A DNA stretch of 64,000 nucleotides from Hongsoonwoonella zoysiae. Lineage in GTDB: Bacteria > Pseudomonadota > Alphaproteobacteria > Rhizobiales > Stappiaceae. Below, in pieces: positions 55,415-64,000 of the stretch (positions within the stretch are counted from its first letter, which is position 1; each line of letters starts with the position of its first letter). The position numbers were made by a program, and so were the translations under genes. The notes under the pieces are model-generated. The model saw only the letters and a program-made list of their open reading frames with translations. It made no database searches and was not told the origin of the DNA. Location: assembly GCF_013266695.1 (NCBI RefSeq), contig NZ_JABRXF010000003.1, positions 496,001 to 560,000 on the forward strand, in the 5' to 3' direction.

Positions 55415-55786
55415 TCAAAGCCCGTCGACGTAGGCCTTGTAGCCGGCTTCGTCCATCAGGTCGTCAAGCTGCGAGGCGTTTGAAAGCTTGATCTTGATGA
55501 ACCACGCCGCGCCTTGCGGATCCTCGTTCACCTTGGCCGGTTCGTCGACCAGCGCCGCGTTCGCCTCCACGACCTCGCCATCAACCGGCGCATAGACTTC
55601 CGAAGCCGCCTTGACGGATTCCACGACCGCCGCTTCGTCGCCCTTGGAAAGCGTCTTTCCGGTCTCCGGCAGTTCCACATAGACAACGTCGCCAAGCTGG
55701 CTTTGCGCATAGTCGGTGATGCCGACTGTCGCTACATCGCCGTCGACGCTGATCCATTCATGATCTTCGCTGTAATAGGTGCTCAT
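55415..55786 (-). CDS. gcvH: Glycine cleavage system H protein
   Basis: A 123-residue lipoyl carrier that shuttles the aminomethyl group between P, T and L proteins. The lipoylated lysine is in [19 protein letters not shown]. The ATG at 55786 ([11 protein letters not shown]) has GAAGGGA 6 bases upstream, better than two earlier ATGs. It lies between gcvT and the OsmC-family gene. Confidence 0.95.
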   Translation of the reverse strand: MSTYYSEDHEWISVDGDVATVGITDYAQSQLGDVVYVELPETGKTLSKGDEAAVVESVKAASEVYAPVDGEVVEANAALVDEPAKVNEDPQGAAWFIKIKLSNASQLDDLMDEAGYKAYVDGL

Positions 55787-55852
55787 CGTCATTCCCTTCA
55801 ATGGTAAGGCGCGATCGGGCCATTGCCAGTCCGCGGTATTTGAAACTGAAAG

Positions 55853-57001
55853 TCAGGATTTCGGCTTGCGGTGGTAGCGCTGCTCGACGAACGGCATATC
55901 GACCACCTTTGCCGGCAGTTCGCGCCCGCGAACGACCAGCACAAGATCGGTGCCGATGCCTGCCGCTTCCGGCGTCACGTAGCCCATGGCGATCGGCGCA
56001 CCGACCGTCGGCGCGAAGCCGCCGGAGGTAACGGTGCCCACCGTCTCGCCCTTCGCATTCCGGATTTCAGCTCCTTCGCGGGCCGGCGCGCGGCCTTCAA
56101 GCTTCAACCCGACGCGGATGCGCTTCGTCCCGCCCGCAAGTTCGGAAAGGATACGGTTTGCGCCTGGAAAATCACCCGCTTCGCGGCGCCGCTTCTGCAG
56201 GACGAAGGTAATCGCCCCCTCGACCGGCGACGTCGTCTCGTCCAGATCGTGACCATAAAGGCAAAGGCCCGCCTCGAGCCTCAGGGAATCGCGCGCGCCA
56301 AGCCCGATAGGCTTGACCCGATCGTCGGCGAGAAGCGCCCTGGCGATTGCTTCCGCCGCACCCGCCTTCACCGAAATCTCGTAACCATCCTCGCCGGTGT
56401 AGCCGGAGCGCGAGACGTGACAGTCGATGCCGTCGAATTCCATGGACGATGCGCCCATGAAGGCAAGATCGCCCGCCTTCGGCGCATGCGCCGCCATGAC
56501 CTCGGCGGCTTTCGGGCCCTGAAGGGCGATCAGCGCCCGGTCCTCGACCACATCAAGGCGCACGTTTTCGGGAAGGCTCCTTGCAATAACCTCATAATCG
56601 ACGTCCTTTCGCGCGGCGTTGACGACCAGAAACAGGCGGCCGTCGTCGTCCGGCGAAACCGAGCGCGAGACCATCAGGTCGTCGATTATACCGCCCTCCT
56701 CGTTGAGGAGGACCGTATAGCGCTGGCGCCCGTGCTTGAGGCCCTGGATTTCCGAAGGCACCAGTTTTTCCAACGCCTTGGCGGTCGTCTCGTGATCCGG
56801 GCCGACGAGGAAAGCCTGCCCCATGTGCGAGACGTCGAAGAGCCCGGCCGAATTACGCGTCTGATTGTGTTCGGCAAGAATACCGCTCGGGTATTGCACC
56901 GGCATGGAATAGCCCGCGAAAGGCACCATGCGCGCGCCGAGTTCCCTGTGTAAATCGGCAAGCGGCGTTTCAAGAAGATTGTCGTTATCGGAGGATGCCA
57001 T
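55853..57001 (-). CDS. gcvT: Glycine cleavage system T protein (aminomethyltransferase)
   Basis: A 382-residue folate enzyme that moves the methylene group from aminomethyl-lipoyl-GcvH to tetrahydrofolate and releases ammonia. Characteristic segments are TPLADLHRELGARMVPFAGYSMPVQY (in parts), SGLFDVSHMGQ, RSGYTGEDGYEIS and the C-terminal GYVTPEA. It is the first gene of the gcv operon, behind the tandem glycine riboswitch, so glycine should raise its expression. The first ATG in the frame is used. Confidence 0.95.
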   Translation of the reverse strand: MASSDNDNLLETPLADLHRELGARMVPFAGYSMPVQYPSGILAEHNQTRNSAGLFDVSHMGQAFLVGPDHETTAKALEKLVPSEIQGLKHGRQRYTVLLNEEGGIIDDLMVSRSVSPDDDGRLFLVVNAARKDVDYEVIARSLPENVRLDVVEDRALIALQGPKAAEVMAAHAPKAGDLAFMGASSMEFDGIDCHVSRSGYTGEDGYEISVKAGAAEAIARALLADDRVKPIGLGARDSLRLEAGLCLYGHDLDETTSPVEGAITFVLQKRRREAGDFPGANRILSELAGGTKRIRVGLKLEGRAPAREGAEIRNAKGETVGTVTSGGFAPTVGAPIAMGYVTPEAAGIGTDLVLVVRGRELPAKVVDMPFVEQRYHRKPKS

Positions 57002-57059
57002 CCGTCAGGTGTCCAGGTTCGAGGCGCGCCACGGAACGGACATCCCTGCCCTTCCGTGC

Positions 57060-57258
57060 CCCCTCTGTCCCGGTAACCTGAGAGATTTCCCGCCTTAAAG
57101 GATTGAAATCCCGGCGGTTACTCCTTCGGCGAGCCGCCGGATGCTACGTCCCTGACGGCTTCTTTCCAGAGCGTTGCTCGTCCTGCGGTCCTTTTGCCTG
57201 AGAGTTTCCGGGGCGGTTGCTCCTTCGGCGCCGGTGTGAGCCGGCCTCTCCCGCGGGA
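57060..57258 (-). ncRNA. Tandem glycine riboswitch
   Basis: Two glycine aptamers in series on the minus strand, upstream of gcvT. Aptamer 1 (about 57258-57186) has GGGAGAG, GCCGAAGGAGCAACCGCC and CTCTCAGGCAAAAGGACCGC. Aptamer 2 (about 57175-57063) has GCCGAAGGAGTAACCGCC and ATCTCTCAGGTTACCGGGAC. The expression platform would lie in the 60 bases before the gcvT start. On glycine binding it should turn on the gcv operon. Confidence 0.92.
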
Positions 57259-57375
57259 CGTTTTGGCGGAACATTCCGTTCCTCCGTCAGGCAGCGCACA
57301 ACGGGAACGCTGCTTCGGTGCGCATATTCGGCTTAGAGCGCGCCTGAGTCAATCGGCACCGGCACGCCGGAAACA

Positions 57376-57954
57376 TCAGCGCCGGCCTTCATCCTCCAGG
57401 GAAACGAGAACCCTCGGCCGGGCCTCGGGCGGCAGCGTGATGCTGGTTTCGACAAGGCTCCAGATCTCCGACGGGGAACCGGCGCCAAGCGTCACCGGCA
57501 CCATCATGATATCGCTCCGGTCCTTTTCGTCCTCCGAGCCGGATTCGCGCAAGGTAACCTTCAGCGGAAGCAGGATTTCGCCGCCTTCCCAGGCCGGGCC
57601 CGGCGTCACGCGGCCCGATACGCCGATTTTCACCTGCGTCTGGCCGTCCACCTTCTTGCAGCCGGTCGCCCATTTTTCGATAGAGGCCTGATATTCGAGC
57701 GCTCTTGCGTCGTTTTCCTTGCCGCGCTGGAACTTCATCAGAAGGTATCGGTTGCGCTCCACGCTGATCGGCGGACACCAGGGCGGCGCGACGAAGGCAC
57801 TGGCATCGACATCGACAACACTGTCGCCGGACCCACCGCCGCTCACGATCTTCGATCCGATGTCGCCAACGCTTTCACAAGCGGCAAGCCCGAAGCCTGC
57901 CATGGCGAAGAGGACAGTCATTCGGAAGGAGAAACCGGCGATTTTGCGCTTCAT
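57376..57954 (-). CDS. Hypothetical lipoprotein
   Basis: A 192-residue protein with a lipoprotein signal (MKRKIAGFSFRMTVLFAMAG then FGLAACES, the lipobox LAAC). The rest is a soluble periplasmic domain with two further cysteines (PPWCPP and ATGCKK) that could form a disulfide. I do not recognise a family. The start at 57954 is chosen over the longer frame, whose first 44 residues are unlikely. It ends 374 bases from the riboswitch start and may be transcribed alone. Rhizobia have similar proteins of unknown role. Confidence 0.7.
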   Translation of the reverse strand: MKRKIAGFSFRMTVLFAMAGFGLAACESVGDIGSKIVSGGGSGDSVVDVDASAFVAPPWCPPISVERNRYLLMKFQRGKENDARALEYQASIEKWATGCKKVDGQTQVKIGVSGRVTPGPAWEGGEILLPLKVTLRESGSEDEKDRSDIMMVPVTLGAGSPSEIWSLVETSITLPPEARPRVLVSLEDEGRR

Positions 57955-58159
57955 GGGCGGATTGAACCACGCTCTTCGTTGAACTCGACGGATCCCGTCT
58001 ATAACAGGACATTTCCGCCTTGGCGAGCGCATAGCCCCTTGGAACGGCCGGACGTTCGCCCGCTTGCCCTTGACAGCGCACGGCACGTTACTTCTATTGC
58101 CGGCTGAGACCGTATTTCCCGTTCAGCACCATCCTTCGGGATGCGAACCGAGGCACGTG

Positions 58160-59167
58160 ATGACGTCAGCCGGAACCGGCGCCAAAGCATCGGCTTCCCC
58201 CGCCCAAAAGCCGAAGCTTGAGATCAAGCTATGCGCGCCGCGCGGCTTCTGCGCCGGTGTCGACCGCGCGATCCAGATCGTCGAGCTTGCGCTGAAGCGT
58301 TTCGGCGCGCCGGTCTATGTGCGCCACGAGATCGTCCACAACAAATATGTGGTGGAGGATCTGAAGGCCAAAGGTGCTGTTTTCGTTGAAGAACTCGACG
58401 AAATTCCGGATGAAGAGCGCGAACGGCCGGTAATCTTCTCCGCCCATGGGGTGCCGAAGTCCGTGCCGGCGGAGGCCGTCTCGCGTAACATGTTCTTCCT
58501 CGACGCCACCTGCCCTCTGGTTTCCAAGGTCCACAAGGAAGCCGAGTTGCACCACCGGCGCGGGCGCGAAATCGTCCTGATCGGCCATGCGGGCCATCCG
58601 GAAGTGATCGGCACCATGGGCCAGTTGCCGGAAGGTGCCGTCAGCCTTGTGGAAACGGTCGAGGACGCCGCCACATTTGAGCCCAAGGGCCACGGCCCGC
58701 TCGCCTGGATCACACAGACCACGCTTTCCGTCGACGATACGAAGGCGATTGTGGAAAAGCTGAGCGAGCGTTTTCCGCAGATCATTCCGCCGCACAAGGA
58801 CGACATCTGCTACGCGACCACCAACCGCCAGGATGCGGTCAAGGTCGTGGCGCCGCAGGTCGATGCGATGATCGTCGTCGGCGCGCCGAATTCCTCCAAC
58901 TCCCAGCGGCTGAGGGAGGTGGCAGAACGCGCCGGTTGCGCCCGTGCGGTGCTGGTCCAGCGCGCAAGCGACATCCCGTGGAACCTGGTCGGTAAGCCGA
59001 ACAGCCTCGGGATCACGGCCGGAGCATCCGCCCCCGAAATCCTCGTGGAAGAGATCATCGGCGCTTTCGCAGACCGCTTCGAGGTGCATGTCGAAACCGT
59101 ACGCACCGCCGATGAGGATATCGCCTTCAACCTGCCGCGCGCCTTGCGCGAGGCCGCGGCGGAGTAA
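58160..59167 (+). CDS. ispH: 4-hydroxy-3-methylbut-2-enyl diphosphate reductase
   Basis: A 335-residue iron-sulfur enzyme of the MEP pathway that makes isopentenyl and dimethylallyl diphosphate. The three cluster cysteines are in [29 protein letters not shown] and [21 protein letters not shown] and [12 protein letters not shown] are the usual substrate-binding regions. ATG at 58160 ([14 protein letters not shown]) follows GAGG at 7 bases; the longer frame is rejected. It heads an ispH-thrB-rnhA run. Confidence 0.95.
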   Translation: MTSAGTGAKASASPAQKPKLEIKLCAPRGFCAGVDRAIQIVELALKRFGAPVYVRHEIVHNKYVVEDLKAKGAVFVEELDEIPDEERERPVIFSAHGVPKSVPAEAVSRNMFFLDATCPLVSKVHKEAELHHRRGREIVLIGHAGHPEVIGTMGQLPEGAVSLVETVEDAATFEPKGHGPLAWITQTTLSVDDTKAIVEKLSERFPQIIPPHKDDICYATTNRQDAVKVVAPQVDAMIVVGAPNSSNSQRLREVAERAGCARAVLVQRASDIPWNLVGKPNSLGITAGASAPEILVEEIIGAFADRFEVHVETVRTADEDIAFNLPRALREAAAE

Positions 59168-59172
59168 CGCCT

Positions 59173-60138
59173 TTGGCCGTTTACACAGACGTCACAGACG
59201 AGGAGCTTTCCGCCTTCGTCGCCCGCTACGATATCGGCCGGCTTCTTTCCTTCAAGGGGATCGCCGAGGGTGTCGAAAATTCGAACTTCCTGGTGCACAC
59301 GCAAGCCGGATATTTCATCCTCACGCTCTATGAAAAGCGCGTCGATCCAGCCGACCTGCCGTTTTTCCTGAACCTCATGCGCCATCTCGCCGGCAAGGGC
59401 ATCACCTGCCCGACGCCGCTTGTCGCGCGAAACGGCGAAATGCTGGGCGAACTTGCCGGACGCCCGGCGGCGATGGTGACGTTTCTCGACGGCATGTGGA
59501 TCAGGCGCCCCCGCACCGTGCATTGCGCGGGCCTCGGCGAGGGGCTGGCGAAGTTCCATCTTGCGGGTTCGGACTTCGAAATGACCCGCAGGAACAGCCT
59601 TTCGGTCGGCAACTGGCGCGGCTTGCTCGAGCTTTCCATCGACAGGGCGGATGAGGTCGTTCCCGGCCTTGGCGGCGAACTTTCACAAGAGCTTTCGCAT
59701 CTGGAAGCCGTCTGGCCTTCCGACCTGCCTTCCGGCGTCATCCACGCCGACCTTTTCCCCGACAACGTCTTCTTCCTCGGAGAAACGCTATCGGGTTTCA
59801 TCGACTTTTATTTCGCCTGTACGGACGCTTTCGCCTATGACGTGGCGATCTGCCTGAATGCCTGGTGCTTCGAAGCCGATCTTTCCTTCAACGTCACCAA
59901 GGCGCGGGCGATGCTGAACGGATATCGCTCCGTGCGCGATTTTACGCCTGAAGAATTCGCCATGCTGCCCACGCTTGCGCGCGGCGCGGCCTTGCGTTTC
60001 CTGCTGACGCGCCTGCACGACTGGCTGAACGTTCCCGAAGGCGCGCTCGTCACGCCCAAGGATCCGACGGAATACCTCAAGAAACTGCGCTTCCACCGCG
60101 ACGCGCGATCGGTAAGTGCTTATGGCCTCGACGAATAA
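59173..60138 (+). CDS. thrB: Homoserine kinase, COG2334 type
   Basis: A 321-residue kinase with the aminoglycoside phosphotransferase fold that phosphorylates homoserine in threonine synthesis. The catalytic loop is [17 protein letters not shown] (HADxxxxN) and the metal-binding Asp is in [16 protein letters not shown]. The start is TTG at 59173 with GGAG 8 bases upstream; the first ATG in frame is far inside the protein. It lies 5 bases after ispH and overlaps rnhA by 17 bases. Confidence 0.92.
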   Translation: MAVYTDVTDEELSAFVARYDIGRLLSFKGIAEGVENSNFLVHTQAGYFILTLYEKRVDPADLPFFLNLMRHLAGKGITCPTPLVARNGEMLGELAGRPAAMVTFLDGMWIRRPRTVHCAGLGEGLAKFHLAGSDFEMTRRNSLSVGNWRGLLELSIDRADEVVPGLGGELSQELSHLEAVWPSDLPSGVIHADLFPDNVFFLGETLSGFIDFYFACTDAFAYDVAICLNAWCFEADLSFNVTKARAMLNGYRSVRDFTPEEFAMLPTLARGAALRFLLTRLHDWLNVPEGALVTPKDPTEYLKKLRFHRDARSVSAYGLDE

Positions 60139-60604
60139 CAGCAAAGGCAGCGTCACCATTTTCACCGACGGAGCGTGCTCTGGAAATCCCGGACCCGGCG
60201 GTTGGGGTGTGATTTTGCGATACGGCGAGCACGAGAAGGAGCTTTTCGGCGGCGAGGCGGAAACCACCAACAACCGGATGGAACTGACCGCGGCCATTCA
60301 GGCCCTGGAAGCGCTGAAACGCCCGTGCACCGTCGAGCTTTATACGGACAGCAATTACGTGCGCAACGGCATCACCCAGTGGCTGCACAACTGGAAGCGC
60401 AACAACTGGCGCACCGCCGACAAGAAGCCGGTCAAGAATGCTGATCTTTGGACCGCACTTGACGAGGCGCGCAACCGCCACGACGTGAACTGGCACTGGG
60501 TCAAGGGCCATGCCGGCCACCCCGAGAACGAACGTGCCGACGAGCTTGCCCGGCAAGGCATGAAACCTTTCCGGAAAAAGGAAAACGCCGGAGACAAACC
60601 GTGA
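60122..60604 (+). CDS. rnhA: Ribonuclease HI
   Basis: A 160-residue enzyme that degrades RNA in RNA-DNA hybrids. The catalytic acids are in [40 protein letters not shown] and NERADELAR, the full DEDD set. ATG at 60122 ([10 protein letters not shown]) is preferred to GTG at 60116. It overlaps the thrB end and its stop overlaps the next start (GTGA at 60601-60604). Confidence 0.94.
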   Translation: MASTNNSKGSVTIFTDGACSGNPGPGGWGVILRYGEHEKELFGGEAETTNNRMELTAAIQALEALKRPCTVELYTDSNYVRNGITQWLHNWKRNNWRTADKKPVKNADLWTALDEARNRHDVNWHWVKGHAGHPENERADELARQGMKPFRKKENAGDKP

Positions 60605-61563
60605 GACCGGCCGGCCCCGAGCTTGTTCGCGGGGCGGCGAACCTTGGCGCGGGCGCTGGAATTGCGCGGGGCGCCGGCAACTCGCGCGATGCCAGGCGGA
60701 TCCTGATGATCGCAAATCCGACCGCCGGCGGCTTCAACGCCGGCACGCTTGAGGAGGTCGCCGCAAGACTGCGCACCGGCTTGCACGAAGTTCACGTTCA
60801 ACTGACGCAGCGTGCCGGTGAGATCGACGCGATCTGCGCCGACCCCGCCCTCAAGGCCGATGTGGTGGTGATTGCCGGTGGAGACGGATCGATCAACGAA
60901 GCGATTACGGGCTTTGGCGACCGTCCCGATCCGCCGGCCCTTGCCGTCATCCCCTTCGGCACGGCGAATGTGCTGGCGCAGGAACTGAAACTGCCGTTCA
61001 AGCCGCAGAAGATCGCGGAAATGATCATGGCCGACCGCAGGAAACCGCTTCATTACGGCCTTGCGAACGGCCATCCCTTCGTCCTTATGGCTTCAGCGGG
61101 CGCCGATGCGGAGGCGGTGCATGCGATCCCGCTCGATCTCAAGCGCCGCTTCGGCAAACTCGCCTACGTTCTCACCGCATTGAAGATAGCCTTTTCCGGT
61201 CGTAGGGGAGCCGATATCGATATAACGACGGAAGGCGAGACGATTCGCTGCCGCCTCGCCGTCATCACCAATGGCAAATGCTATGGCGGGCCTTTCGTCA
61301 TCTGTCCCCAAGCCTCGGTAACCGAGCCCGGCCTTCACCTGGTTGCTCTCAGGCGTGACGATATCGCGGCATGCCTCTGGGCGGGATTATCCTTGGCGCT
61401 CGGCCGGCTCCATAAGACAAGGAACGTCATTACGCGGCCGCTGGTTCACGCGGAAATCCGCAGTTCCGCGCCAGTCGCCGCGCAAATCGACGGCGACCCG
61501 TTCGGCATGACGCCGCTCATCGTGGAAGCGGCTGACCACGCAATTCCTTTCATCGCGCCTTAG
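60601..61563 (+). CDS. Diacylglycerol kinase-family lipid kinase
   Basis: A 320-residue protein of the DAGK_cat family. Residues about 32-60 hold [12 protein letters not shown], and the nucleotide site is at [13 protein letters not shown] and [13 protein letters not shown]. The C-terminal barrel with [18 protein letters not shown] and [10 protein letters not shown] is as in YegS/BmrU-type kinases. Substrate could be a diacylglycerol or sphingosine-like lipid. The start is a GTG that overlaps rnhA. The first 30 residues are Gly/Ala/Arg-rich and variable. Confidence 0.87.
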   Translation: MRPAGPELVRGAANLGAGAGIARGAGNSRDARRILMIANPTAGGFNAGTLEEVAARLRTGLHEVHVQLTQRAGEIDAICADPALKADVVVIAGGDGSINEAITGFGDRPDPPALAVIPFGTANVLAQELKLPFKPQKIAEMIMADRRKPLHYGLANGHPFVLMASAGADAEAVHAIPLDLKRRFGKLAYVLTALKIAFSGRRGADIDITTEGETIRCRLAVITNGKCYGGPFVICPQASVTEPGLHLVALRRDDIAACLWAGLSLALGRLHKTRNVITRPLVHAEIRSSAPVAAQIDGDPFGMTPLIVEAADHAIPFIAP

Positions 61564-61890
61564 CCGCATGATACCAACATTCGAATACCTCCTCAGCAAG
61601 CTAGGTTGCAAATGTTGCAATCTTCAAAACAACTATCTAATTATATGTTTCTAAAGGTCTTTTTATTTTGGCATTTGATTGAGAGTCCGTGCGCGAACGG
61701 ATATCAAATGTCAAGATCAATCCACTAGTGGAAGCTGCCGATGGGACTTTCGGGGAAACCTCGTAGATATACGTGCATGCGCACGTTTCTTGCCCACCCG
61801 CCAAAAAATCAGACATACTATTTTTGGTTGTAATCGTTATTTCAGACTCCGCGCGTAAGAACCCGGGCACGAAGGGGAACGCAAGAATCC
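61564..61890. other. AT-rich gap with inverted repeats, no gene seen
   Basis: Between the lipid kinase and the GGDEF gene. An imperfect inverted repeat (ATTTGAT/ATCAAAT with inner TCCGT/ACGGA, 61673-61709) and a perfect one (ACGTGC-ATGC-GCACGT, 61771-61786) are seen. Neither is followed by a T tract. They may be operators for the GGDEF gene. Confidence 0.45.
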
Positions 61891-63009
61891 ATGACCGAAA
61901 TCCAGCCCGCAGTCTTCGCCCAGTTGATCGCAAGCCTTGGGCTTGCCGCCCTTGTCGCCCTTGCCTACAGCGCGATTCTGCGTAGCCCGCTTCGCGAAGC
62001 TTACAGATCGCCTTTGGCCGGACTTCTATTCGGAATGGCCGCGATTGCTTCCATGATGAACCCTATCGTTTTCGCGCCTGGACTTCTGATTGACTCCCGT
62101 GGCGTCATGGTAGCACTGTCGGCTCCTTTCGGCGGCTGGATTGCAGGCGTCGTGACGACTGTGACCGCCAGCGCCTTCCGCTACCTCGAAGGCGGCATGG
62201 GCGCGGTCGCGGGTTCCTTTGGAATCCTTGGTTGCGGTTTGAGCGGGATCGTCTTCGCCCGACTGTCGTCGGGCCGCCGGCGCACGGGTCATTTCGTCGT
62301 GCTCGGGATCTTCGCCGCCACGTTCCAGATTCTCGGCTTCTTCGTCCTGCCGCTCGATATCGCCACCACGCTCGTGGAAGCCTTCGCCTTTCCCCTGAGC
62401 GCAATAAACATCGCCGGCGTAATCATTGTCGGCTCGTTTCTCAGGTGGGAGGAAACGCGCGTCACGGCGATGCGCCAGATGCAGAATGCAGCCCGAACCG
62501 ACTGGCTCACGCAGCTATCGAACCGTCGCCGCCTAGAAGAAATCGCCCGTGCCCTGCAGGATCGGCGCGCCAAAGGCAGCAGGCTCGCCGCCGTCCTTTT
62601 CGATATCGACCGCTTCAAGCAGGTCAATGACAGCTACGGGCATCCTGCCGGCGATGCGATCCTTTCCTCATTCGCCAGCCGGCTGAGGGAAAACACCCGG
62701 AAGGTAGACGACGTCCTTCGCTATGGCGGCGAGGAGTTCGTGGTGCTGATGAGGGATTCCGATCTGGATCAGGCAACGCGCTTTGCGGAGCGCGTGCGCG
62801 CCGAGATCGAGGCGATGACGACCGTCTATGGCACCGACCGGATCCGGATAACCGTGAGCGCGGGCGTCGCCTGCACCCCGGCCGCGACCTCGCCCTCCGC
62901 GCTGGAAAAATTGCTCAAGGATGCGGATCAGGCCCTTTACAGGGCCAAGAAGGAGGGCCGCAACCGCGTCGTAGCGACAAAGAATTCGGCAGCCGCCCCA
63001 GCCGCCTGA
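61891..63009 (+). CDS. Membrane diguanylate cyclase (GGDEF)
   Basis: A 372-residue protein. Residues about 1-190 contain six or so hydrophobic segments of the 5TM-5TMR_LYT sensor type, with MMNPIVFAPGLLIDSRGVMV typical of that domain. Residues about 205-365 are a GGDEF domain with LFDIDRFKQVNDSYGHPAGD and the active motif RYGGEEF. An inhibitory RxxD site (RKVD) sits five residues before GGEEF, so product inhibition by cyclic di-GMP is likely. It makes cyclic di-GMP from two GTP. It is convergent with an EAL gene at the window end. The start is the first ATG. Confidence 0.93.
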   Translation: MTEIQPAVFAQLIASLGLAALVALAYSAILRSPLREAYRSPLAGLLFGMAAIASMMNPIVFAPGLLIDSRGVMVALSAPFGGWIAGVVTTVTASAFRYLEGGMGAVAGSFGILGCGLSGIVFARLSSGRRRTGHFVVLGIFAATFQILGFFVLPLDIATTLVEAFAFPLSAINIAGVIIVGSFLRWEETRVTAMRQMQNAARTDWLTQLSNRRRLEEIARALQDRRAKGSRLAAVLFDIDRFKQVNDSYGHPAGDAILSSFASRLRENTRKVDDVLRYGGEEFVVLMRDSDLDQATRFAERVRAEIEAMTTVYGTDRIRITVSAGVACTPAATSPSALEKLLKDADQALYRAKKEGRNRVVATKNSAAAPAA

Positions 63010-63223
63010 CCGGAGTAGGTATCCACCAGCACCGAAATGCTTGCCCGGTCGGACAGGAACACTCCAGAGTCAAAAAGATTAAACAATCTCAGTATTTTAA
63101 ATACATTCTCATTGCTCGGATTGATTAAATTCAGCCGGAATTCACTCCGGATCTTGCACTGGAACGGAGGGTTCGGATCACCGCACAATCCGCTACCGGG
63201 CCAGGACCCGCGCAGTATCGAAA
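63010..63223. other. Gap with possible STAS-like remnant
   Basis: AT-rich between 63060 and 63150. On the minus strand one frame (about 63180-63020) reads LNLINPSNENVFKILRLF, which resembles the end of a STAS domain, but no start codon or ribosome site is clear. I treat it as a possible gene remnant only. Confidence 0.3.
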
Positions 63224-64000
63224 TCAGGCGTTTTCCAGTGCCGCCTCGGCCTGCAGCAGTTGCGTTGCCTCCTCGGGAAGCATCGGTTGTCCGAACAAGA
63301 ACCCTTGCGCGTACTCGCATCCGAGCTGGAAAAGCTCAAGCGCATCCGACTCGCTTTCCGCCCCTTCGGCGATCACCTGCATGCCGAGATCGTGCCCCAG
63401 CGCCACGATGGAGCGCAGGATAACAGGCCGCGCGCTGCGCCCGTTCGGCCGAACGAACGATTGATCGACCTTGATCGTGTCAAAACGAAACCGCTGCAGA
63501 TAACTCAGGCTCGAATAACCCGTCCCGAAGTCGTCGAGCGCCAATCCCGCACCCAGTTCCCGCAGACGTTCCAGTACCTTTGCCGAATATTCCGGATTGC
63601 TCATCACGACGGATTCCGTGAGCTCCAACTTGAGCGTACCCGGCATCAACTGGGCTCTGGAGAGCACGGCCTTCACGTCGTTGATCAGGTCCTGGCGCAG
63701 CAACTGCCGTGAGGAGATATTGACAGACACAAACAGCGGCGCGGGCATGCGGAACCTGCGTTGCCATTCGGCAAGCTGGCGCGCCCCACGCTCGAGAACG
63801 AAAAGGCCAAGGTCGTTGATCAGCCCGCTTTGTTCTGCGACTGGAATGAATTCCGACGGTGAGATCGCTCCGCGCGTCGGGTGGTTCCAGCGTGCCAGGA
63901 TCTCGAAGCCGGCGATACTGCGATCCTCCAGCCTGATGATCGGCTGGTAGGAAACAGTGATGCCGTCGGTCTCCAGGGCCTTCTTCAGGTCGGTCTCAAG
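63224..64000 (-). CDS. EAL-domain phosphodiesterase (partial)
   Basis: The C-terminal 258 residues of a cyclic di-GMP phosphodiesterase; the start lies past the window edge. The EAL motif is a variant, GFEILARWNHP, and all later residues of the active site are present: VSVNISSRQL, LELTESVV, LALDDFGTGYSSLSYL, IKVDQSFV, IAEGAES and the loop GFLFGQPM. The LETDLKKALE segment at the very edge suggests a GGDEF domain before it. It would degrade cyclic di-GMP, opposing the convergent cyclase gene. Confidence 0.92.
   Translation of the reverse strand, partial: LETDLKKALETDGITVSYQPIIRLEDRSIAGFEILARWNHPTRGAISPSEFIPVAEQSGLINDLGLFVLERGARQLAEWQRRFRMPAPLFVSVNISSRQLLRQDLINDVKAVLSRAQLMPGTLKLELTESVVMSNPEYSAKVLERLRELGAGLALDDFGTGYSSLSYLQRFRFDTIKVDQSFVRPNGRSARPVILRSIVALGHDLGMQVIAEGAESESDALELFQLGCEYAQGFLFGQPMLPEEATQLLQAEAALENA

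Overview
The window is a stretch of ordinary chromosome from a GC-rich alphaproteobacterium, most likely Hyphomicrobiales (Rhizobiales). Clues are an F0 ATP-synthase cluster (I-a-c-b'-b) that stands alone without the F1 genes, a CcrM-type GANTC methyltransferase, a nadABC operon with NadQ-type operators, a GTTC-N7-GTTC (alphaproteobacterial LexA) box, Omp19/Inh-like and DciA-like proteins, and rhizobial-style operon orders. I cannot name the genus. I saw no rRNA, tRNA, CRISPR array, insertion sequence or prophage. Coding density is high, and most long antisense open frames are GC-driven shadows.

Layout. 0.1-5.7 kb: an unknown protein, a dihydroorotase-like amidohydrolase, then a forward run of YgfZ-like folate protein, HD hydrolase, tyrosine phosphatase and a Nudix-winged-helix NAD regulator (NadQ/NrtR-like). 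5.7-11.2 kb: a MarR regulator divergent from a PaaI-type thioesterase, a SleB-type wall hydrolase, an AcuI-type reductase, an MFS transporter and a small conserved protein. 11.4-15.3 kb: nadA-nadB-nadC behind a promoter with two palindromic operators. 15.4-25.8 kb: glyS and glyQ on the minus strand, separated by a forward RND efflux pair, with a CDGSH protein, a small membrane protein, an S49 peptidase and a uracil-DNA glycosylase nearby. 26-31 kb: ETF:ubiquinone oxidoreductase, a flavodoxin-like protein and malic enzyme, followed by a very AT-rich gap. 31.6-36.8 kb: ceramidase-like protein, MoaB, a Tat-exported metallo-hydrolase, a glycosyltransferase, an SOS-boxed radical SAM protein and RNase HII. 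36.8-46.6 kb: F0 ATP synthase, SMC, DsbA-like oxidoreductase, an Inh-type lipoprotein, DciA-like protein and MutY. 46.6-51.8 kb: AMP nucleosidase, CcrM, TetR, MarR and a glutathione transferase. 52-57.3 kb: the glycine cleavage operon gcvT-gcvH-osmC-gcvPA-gcvPB behind a tandem glycine riboswitch. 57.4-64 kb: a lipoprotein, ispH-thrB-rnhA-diacylglycerol kinase-like operon, a membrane diguanylate cyclase and, cut by the window edge, a convergent EAL protein.

The most useful signals are regulatory rather than a new gene system: paired NadQ-like operators on nadABC with the presumed regulator 7 kb away, a perfect LexA box on the PA0069-type radical SAM gene, a CtrA-like box plus GANTC sites before ccrM, and a LiuR-like site before the ETF oxidoreductase. 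I did not find convincing evidence of a wholly undescribed system. The oddest coding signals are an AT-rich patch inside glyS, an OsmC-family gene embedded in the gcv operon, an amidohydrolase with a changed metal ligand and a uracil glycosylase lacking two expected iron-sulfur cysteines. Start sites were re-chosen from Shine-Dalgarno spacing and family starts, so many coding regions are shorter than the longest open frame.
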